A stretch of 64,000 nucleotides of DNA. Origin: Alphaproteobacteria bacterium AO1-B (GTDB taxonomy: Bacteria; Pseudomonadota; Alphaproteobacteria; Rhizobiales; Stappiaceae). The position numbers were made by a program, and so were the translations under genes. Shown here one piece after another: positions 59,763 through 64,000 of this stretch. Location: contig MLAX01000001.1 of the NCBI GenBank assembly GCA_001890945.1, positions 992,001 to 1,056,000 of the forward strand, in the 5' to 3' direction. How positions within the stretch are numbered: position 1 is the first letter of the stretch; each line of letters opens with the position of its first letter. The notes under the pieces were generated by a model, which made no database searches, was not told the DNA's origin, and was given only the letters and a program-made list of their open reading frames with translations.

Positions 59763-61174
59763 GGCAGAACATCCATCAGGCGGAATTCCGCGATCCGCTC
59801 AACCTGTCGGCAGGCCTCGGCAAATTCCGTTTCACGATCATTGCCGATCCGCTCGTGAAAGGCAGCCAGGATGGACGCCTTGGTGTGATCACGGACGGCG
59901 ATGATGAATGGGAAGCCGTGCTTGGCGACGTAGTCGGAATTGAGCTTGGTAAAGGTCTCCCGCTCGTCGTCGGTAAGCATATCCAGACCCGCACCTGCTT
60001 GTTCGCTGGTGCTTTCTGCGGTGAGGCGTCCAGCCGCTGCCAGCTTTCCGGCAAGGTCCGGGTGTGCGGTCAATACGCCCAAACGCTCCCCTGCGCTCGC
60101 GGTCCGGAACTTGCGGCAGAGCGCATTGTGGACCCCGGCCGCACAGTCATGCGCTGGGCCGAGTTCCAGATCAAACGCTCGTTCTGCAATCCAGGGTGAG
60201 TGCTCAAAGATGCCGCCAAATCTGGCAACGAACGTGCCGCGATCCATCTGGCTAGGCCGCTCAAAGGCTTGCGGCGAATGGTGTTTGGCCCAATGCTCAG
60301 CAATCTCGATCCGGCGAGGACACCAAACGTCGGTGTGGCTCTGGATGTAATCGATAAACTTCTTCAAGGCAGCGATCTTGCCCGGTCGGCCGATCAAGCG
60401 ACAGTGAAGGCCTATAGACATCATCTTCGGCGCGCCCGCTTCGCCTTCGGCATAAAGGACATCGAACGCGTTTTTCAGGTACTCGAAGAAATCCTCACCG
60501 CTGCTCCATCCCGGTGATACGGAAAAGCGCATGTCATTGGCTTCCAGCGTATAGGGTATGATCAGCTGTTGCCTGCCGCCGATCTCAAGCCAATAGGGTA
60601 GGTCATCGTCATAGGTGTCGGAGATGTAGTCAAAGCCACCTTCTTCAGCGACCAGCCGGACCGTGTTTTCCGAGCAGCGCCCGGTGTACCAGCCGTGCGG
60701 ACGTTCACCTGTCACTTCCGTGTGGAGACGGATCGCTTCCGCAATGGCCGCGCGTTCGGTCTCCGGATCCATATCCTTGTGTTCGATCCATTTCAGACCA
60801 TGGCTGGCAATTTCCCAGCCGGCGCTCTTCATGGCCGCGACCTGTTCCGGATTGCGGGCGAGCGCTGTTGCAACACCATAGATCGTCAGTGGAATGTCTG
60901 CGCCGGTGAAGAGCCGGTGGATCCGCCAGAAACCGGCGCGCGCTCCGTACTCATACATGGATTCCATGTTCCAGTGGCGTTGACCCGGCCACTGGGCGGC
61001 ACCCGGAATATCTGACAAGAACGCTTCAGACGCGGGATCGCCGTGAAGGACGCAGTTCTCGCCGCCTTCCTCATAATTCAAAACGAATTGCACAGCGACC
61101 TTGGCACCGTTCGGCCAGTTTGCGTTCGGCGGCGTGGGACCATAACCACGAAGATTGCGGGGATAGCGATTCAA
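59759..61174 (-). CDS. puuE: Bifunctional allantoinase (PuuE) / OHCU decarboxylase (UraD) fusion
   Basis: 471 residues in two parts. The N-terminal ~300 residues are a cofactor-free polysaccharide-deacetylase-type allantoinase (PuuE): GAKVAVQFVLNYEEGGEN, EIASHGLKWI, GWYTGRCSENTVRLV and MSIGLHCRLIGRPGKI. The C-terminal ~165 residues are the OHCU decarboxylase (UraD) with GGIFEHSPWIAERAF, HPDLAGKL, LNSDYVAKHGFPFIIAVRDH and the ERIAEFRL end. It turns OHCU into (S)-allantoin and then opens the ring. The fused form is known in several alphaproteobacteria. Coupled to allA by a four-base overlap. Confidence 0.94.
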   Translation of the reverse strand: MNRYPRNLRGYGPTPPNANWPNGAKVAVQFVLNYEEGGENCVLHGDPASEAFLSDIPGAAQWPGQRHWNMESMYEYGARAGFWRIHRLFTGADIPLTIYGVATALARNPEQVAAMKSAGWEIASHGLKWIEHKDMDPETERAAIAEAIRLHTEVTGERPHGWYTGRCSENTVRLVAEEGGFDYISDTYDDDLPYWLEIGGRQQLIIPYTLEANDMRFSVSPGWSSGEDFFEYLKNAFDVLYAEGEAGAPKMMSIGLHCRLIGRPGKIAALKKFIDYIQSHTDVWCPRRIEIAEHWAKHHSPQAFERPSQMDRGTFVARFGGIFEHSPWIAERAFDLELGPAHDCAAGVHNALCRKFRTASAGERLGVLTAHPDLAGKLAAAGRLTAESTSEQAGAGLDMLTDDERETFTKLNSDYVAKHGFPFIIAVRDHTKASILAAFHERIGNDRETEFAEACRQVERIAEFRLMDVLP

Positions 61175-61262
61175 GACAGACCTCCAAGCTTTCCGGTCTT
61201 ATAAAACAGCGCGCGGGTATTCGGTTTTCGATAATTCTTGAAAGTGCTTCACAGTTCCGGTT

Positions 61263-62180
61263 TCAAACTGAAGGCGTTTTGGCCAGTTCGTCCTGAATGT
61301 GTGAAACCATGAAGTCGATGAAGAGGCGGACTTTAGGATCCTGACGGCGGCGGTGGGTGTAAAGGCATGCCATTTGAACGGGGATCGGTGGTTCGTTCTC
61401 TAAAACCTGGACCAAACGCCCGGATTTCAAGTGTTCCGCCACTTCAAACACCGGTTTCAGAACAATCCCGTGACCTTCCAACGCCCAGGCGGTGAGCACA
61501 TCGCCGTGATCCGATTCAAAAGGGCCTTTGACCGGAATGCGCTTCACACCCTCGGGTGTTTCAAGGGGCCACTGAAATTCTGGCGCGCCAGGGTAGCGCA
61601 TGTTCAAACAGTCGAACTTGCCCGTCGACAATTCCGCGCTCGATGCCGGTTGCCCCGTCTTGGCGATGTAATCCGGGGAAGCACAGAGGATCCTTTGGCA
61701 ATCGGCGATCTTGCGGATTTTCAGGTTCGAGTCTTCCGGAACGCCCAAGAAGAACGCTGCATCAAGCCCTTCGCCTGTCAGATCCACCTTCCGGTCAGAC
61801 AAACGCAACCGGATATCGATCAGCGGATGGTCTGCCTTGAAGGTCGGAATGGCTGGGGCAATCAGGCTTTGCCCCATGCTGATGGGAGCGGCCACGAACA
61901 GTGTCCCGCGCGGTGAGCGGGTCATGTTGGTGATTTCCGCTTCCGCTTCTTCCACCGCTTCCATTATTTTTGTTGCGCCGCGGTAAAAGATATTGCCCTG
62001 TTCGGTTGGGCTCAGGGCACGGGTCGTGCGCTGAAACAGCCGGACATTCAGGTGTTCTTCCAGTTGAGAAATCCGGGACGATGCGACCGCAGACGAAATT
62101 CTAAGGTCCCTTGCGGCCGCGGACATGTTACCGAGCTCATAGACACGCAAAAAGGTGCGGATATTCTCCAGGTAAGCCAT
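61263..62180 (-). CDS. LysR-type transcriptional regulator
   Basis: 305 residues. The DNA-binding start MAYLENIRTFLRVYELGNMS with AAARDLRISSAVASSRI and LEEHLNVRLFQRTTRAL is followed by the effector domain (about 90-300). It is divergent from puuD across 103 bp and 88 bp upstream of the puuE-allA genes on the same strand, so it probably controls the urate/ureide genes. Effector unknown; I see no clear LysR box. Confidence 0.92.
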   Translation of the reverse strand: MAYLENIRTFLRVYELGNMSAAARDLRISSAVASSRISQLEEHLNVRLFQRTTRALSPTEQGNIFYRGATKIMEAVEEAEAEITNMTRSPRGTLFVAAPISMGQSLIAPAIPTFKADHPLIDIRLRLSDRKVDLTGEGLDAAFFLGVPEDSNLKIRKIADCQRILCASPDYIAKTGQPASSAELSTGKFDCLNMRYPGAPEFQWPLETPEGVKRIPVKGPFESDHGDVLTAWALEGHGIVLKPVFEVAEHLKSGRLVQVLENEPPIPVQMACLYTHRRRQDPKVRLFIDFMVSHIQDELAKTPSV

Positions 62181-62283
62181 TTGGCGATTGTTCCGGATTT
62201 TTTGAAACTGCTTGGATTATGTCGGGATATCAGAAAATTGGATGATCGACTAGGTTGATGGCAAAGTTTTTGGAGGGATTGGA

Positions 62284-63543
62284 ATGCTGGATATCGCCAT
62301 CATTTGGGACTGGCTGATGTTTGCCGTCAGGTGGCTTCACGTCATCACCGCGATCGCCTGGATCGGATCGTCGTTTTACTTCATCGCGCTTGATCTTGGC
62401 CTAAGAAAAGTGCCGCATTTGCCCGTCGGCGCGCATGGTGAAGAGTGGCAGGTCCACGGCGGTGGCTTCTACCATATCCAGAAATACCTGGTCGCGCCCG
62501 CCAACATGCCGGAACATTTGATCTGGTTCAAATGGGAGAGTTATGCGACCTGGTTGTCCGGCGCAGCTCTGTTGATGATGGTCTACTGGGTCGGCGGCGA
62601 ACTCTATCTGATCGATCCGGCAAAAGCGGACCTTGCGCTTTGGCAAGGCATCTTGATCTCCGCAGCATCCCTGTCGATCGGCTGGCTTGTCTATGACTTC
62701 CTTTGCAAGTCAAAACTTGGCGACAACCCGACCCTGTTGATGGTTCTCCTGTTCGCGCTGCTGGTCGTCATGGGATATGGCTACAATCTGGTCTTCACCG
62801 GCCGGGCCACCATGCTGCATTTGGGCGCCTTTACGGCGACCATCATGTCGGCGAACGTGTTCTTCATCATCATTCCGAACCAGAAAATTGTCGTCGCGGA
62901 CTTGAAAGCGGGACGGACTCCCGATCCGAAATACGGCAAGATTGCCAAGCTGCGGTCCACGCACAACAACTACCTGACCTTGCCCGTCATCTTCCTGATG
63001 CTGTCCAATCACTACCCGTTGGCATTTGCCTCGGAGTACAACTGGGTGATCGCAGCGCTTGTCTTCCTGATGGGCGTCACCATCCGGCACTACTTCAACT
63101 CCAACCATGCCGGAACCGGCAATCCGACCTGGACATGGCTGGTAACCGCGCTTCTGTTCCTCGGTGTTATCTGGCTGTCGATGGCTCCGCTTCAGCACGA
63201 CACCTACGAAGCGTCCGAAGCGCGGCAGCTGACAAAGACTGAGCAGGTCTTTGCCAATGCCGAAGGGTTTGAAGAGGTGATGGCGATCGTGCCCGGGCGC
63301 TGTGCCATGTGTCATGCACGGGAGCCCTTCTACGAGGGGATACACTGGGCACCGAAAGATGTGCTTCTTGAGACGGAAGCAGATGTTGTGCGCTCGGCCA
63401 AGCAGGTTTACCTGCAGGCTGGCGTGACCAACGCCATGCCGCCGGCCAATGTGTCTCATATGGAAGAGAGCGAACGGCGCGCGATAGTGGCTTGGTACCG
63501 GAACGCCACCAAGGATCAGCCGTTCTGGATTGGTGCGCGCTGA
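62284..63543 (+). CDS. puuD: Membrane urate hydroxylase PuuD with cytochrome c domain
   Basis: 419 residues. Oxidises urate to 5-hydroxyisourate without the soluble uricase. The membrane part (about eight helices) starts AVRWLHVITAIAWIGSSFYF with HxxxxxxxGG-type blocks (VHGGGFYHIQKYL, GRATMLHLGAFTATIMSANVFF and LRSTHNNYLTLPVIFLMLSNHY). The tail (about 320-419) holds one haem site CAMCH, then NAMPPANVSHMEESERRAIVAWY, typical of the PuuD cytochrome tail that passes electrons to the chain. Start ATG 62284 has GGAGGG upstream (62272-62278). Completes the urate-to-glyoxylate route in this window. Confidence 0.96.
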   Translation: MLDIAIIWDWLMFAVRWLHVITAIAWIGSSFYFIALDLGLRKVPHLPVGAHGEEWQVHGGGFYHIQKYLVAPANMPEHLIWFKWESYATWLSGAALLMMVYWVGGELYLIDPAKADLALWQGILISAASLSIGWLVYDFLCKSKLGDNPTLLMVLLFALLVVMGYGYNLVFTGRATMLHLGAFTATIMSANVFFIIIPNQKIVVADLKAGRTPDPKYGKIAKLRSTHNNYLTLPVIFLMLSNHYPLAFASEYNWVIAALVFLMGVTIRHYFNSNHAGTGNPTWTWLVTALLFLGVIWLSMAPLQHDTYEASEARQLTKTEQVFANAEGFEEVMAIVPGRCAMCHAREPFYEGIHWAPKDVLLETEADVVRSAKQVYLQAGVTNAMPPANVSHMEESERRAIVAWYRNATKDQPFWIGAR

Positions 63544-63603
63544 CGGACCGGTCGGTCAATTTCTTTCACGCTTGAAATAACGCGCTTGTTAAACGGCACC
63601 TGC

Positions 63604-63634
63604 CCGTCTCCCAATGCTTCAATTCGGGAGGCGG
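63604..63634 (+). terminator. Possible terminator of puuD
   Basis: CCGTCTCCC (63604-63612) can pair with GGGAGGCGG (63626-63634) over nine positions with one G-T. Only a short T-rich stretch follows, so it may be a weak terminator. Confidence 0.4.
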
Positions 63635-63767
63635 CATTGTTTGCTGTTCGGCTTTGTCAATTAAAGACTTGTGTCATTCGTCAATTCTCCCAATAAAAAA
63701 CTTTGCCTATGCCCTTGCGTCACGGGGTTTTACTAAGGCCGTCCCGCATCTATGGTTGAGGCACAAT

Positions 63768-63794
63768 CTTCAGTGCTTGAGGAGGCAACTGAAG
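63768..63794. promoter_or_regulatory. Small inverted repeat upstream of the acyl-CoA ligase
   Basis: CTTCAGT (63768-63774) and ACTGAAG (63788-63794) are exact complements 13 bases apart, with GAGGAGG in between. It lies 39 bases before the start codon and could be an operator or a translation-control hairpin. Speculative. Confidence 0.25.
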
Positions 63795-63832
63795 GTTGTT
63801 TGAGGAACAGGCGTTGATGCCGGGGGGAAGCA

Positions 63833-64000
63833 ATGACATCAAGCGATCGTCCGTGGACCGCGTTTTATGGACCCGATGTGCGGTCCGATATAGAGGCCGC
63901 ATCCTACCGCACGATCAGTGACTTGATCCGGTCTGCAGCAGACACTTTCAAGTCTGCCCCGGCCTTCACGACCTGCATGCACAATGGCATGAACGGCACT
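63833..64000 (+). CDS. Probable long-chain fatty acid-CoA ligase (AMP-forming), N-terminus only
   Basis: A frame opening at ATG 63833 behind GGGGGGAAG runs open for 56 codons to the right edge. The start DRPWTAFYGPDVRSDIEAAS with YRTISDLIRSAADTF is the typical N-terminal leader of FadD-like AMP-forming ligases. The motifs that would prove it (the P-loop and the adenylation core) are beyond the window, so the call is by N-terminal likeness only. The same-strand urate gene ends 289 bases upstream. Confidence 0.7.
   Translation, partial: MTSSDRPWTAFYGPDVRSDIEAASYRTISDLIRSAADTFKSAPAFTTCMHNGMNGT

Overview
The window looks like chromosome from an alphaproteobacterium, most likely a marine or rhizobial-type heterotroph such as the Stappiaceae (Roseibium/Labrenzia). 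This rests on a GcrA cell-cycle regulator, the order phoR-pstS-pstC-pstA-pstB-phoU-phoB with long PstC and PstA proteins, argD-argF-hslO, a membrane-bound urate oxidase with a haem tail (PuuD), a PuuE-UraD fusion, malate synthase G and even GC-rich codon use. The species is an inference. I saw no rRNA, tRNA, CRISPR array or prophage. The only mobile trace is a 266-bp MITE-like element.

Layout. 1-2365: acyl-CoA dehydrogenase and a crotonase that runs off the left edge, behind a perfect palindromic operator, divergent from tsaC/sua5. 3580-4053: non-coding, with a candidate small RNA. 4054-10112: a Na+/H+ antiporter with a cyclic-nucleotide domain, an EamA exporter and malate synthase G. 10408-12531: an MHYT-GGDEF-EAL protein. 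12655-14988: a tight envelope cluster (Cys-rich secreted protein, DUF2933, DUF411, L,D-transpeptidase lipoprotein, cytochrome c) that looks copper-linked. 15007-20385: an oxidative catabolic operon (GMC oxidoreductase, aldehyde dehydrogenase, enolase-superfamily enzyme) with a divergent LysR regulator. 20397-23012: periplasmic fatty acid cis-trans isomerase with a small membrane protein. 23204-25853: two PuuB-like FAD amine oxidases. 25892-30190: ClbS/DfsB protein, VOC-membrane fusion, a second EamA exporter behind a striking double palindrome, a CbpA-type J-protein and a lipoprotein. 30265-32149: pdxH and corA with the MITE between them. 32919-36930: DUF1499 protein, metallo-hydrolase, SRPBCC protein and PhoR.

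37205-43601 is the phosphate regulon: tandem Pho boxes, pstS, an attenuator-like hairpin, pstCAB, phoU and phoB, ended by a terminator shared with gcrA. 44481-47750 is argD-argF-hslO behind a near-consensus promoter. 47943-52762 is a two-gene RND efflux system with a candidate operator. 52765-57137 holds a small hydrolase, a sterol-desaturase-family protein, a periplasmic solute-binding protein and a GT2 glycosyltransferase with a GspE-type N-terminal domain.

57268-63543 is a ureide/urate cluster: AllE, a GAPDH-like dehydrogenase, AllA, the PuuE-UraD fusion, a LysR regulator and PuuD. Together these cover urate to 5-hydroxyisourate (PuuD), OHCU to allantoin (UraD), allantoin to allantoate (PuuE), ureidoglycine to ureidoglycolate (AllE) and ureidoglycolate to glyoxylate plus urea (AllA). 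Malate synthase G elsewhere in the window could take up the glyoxylate. The window ends inside a probable fatty-acyl-CoA ligase.
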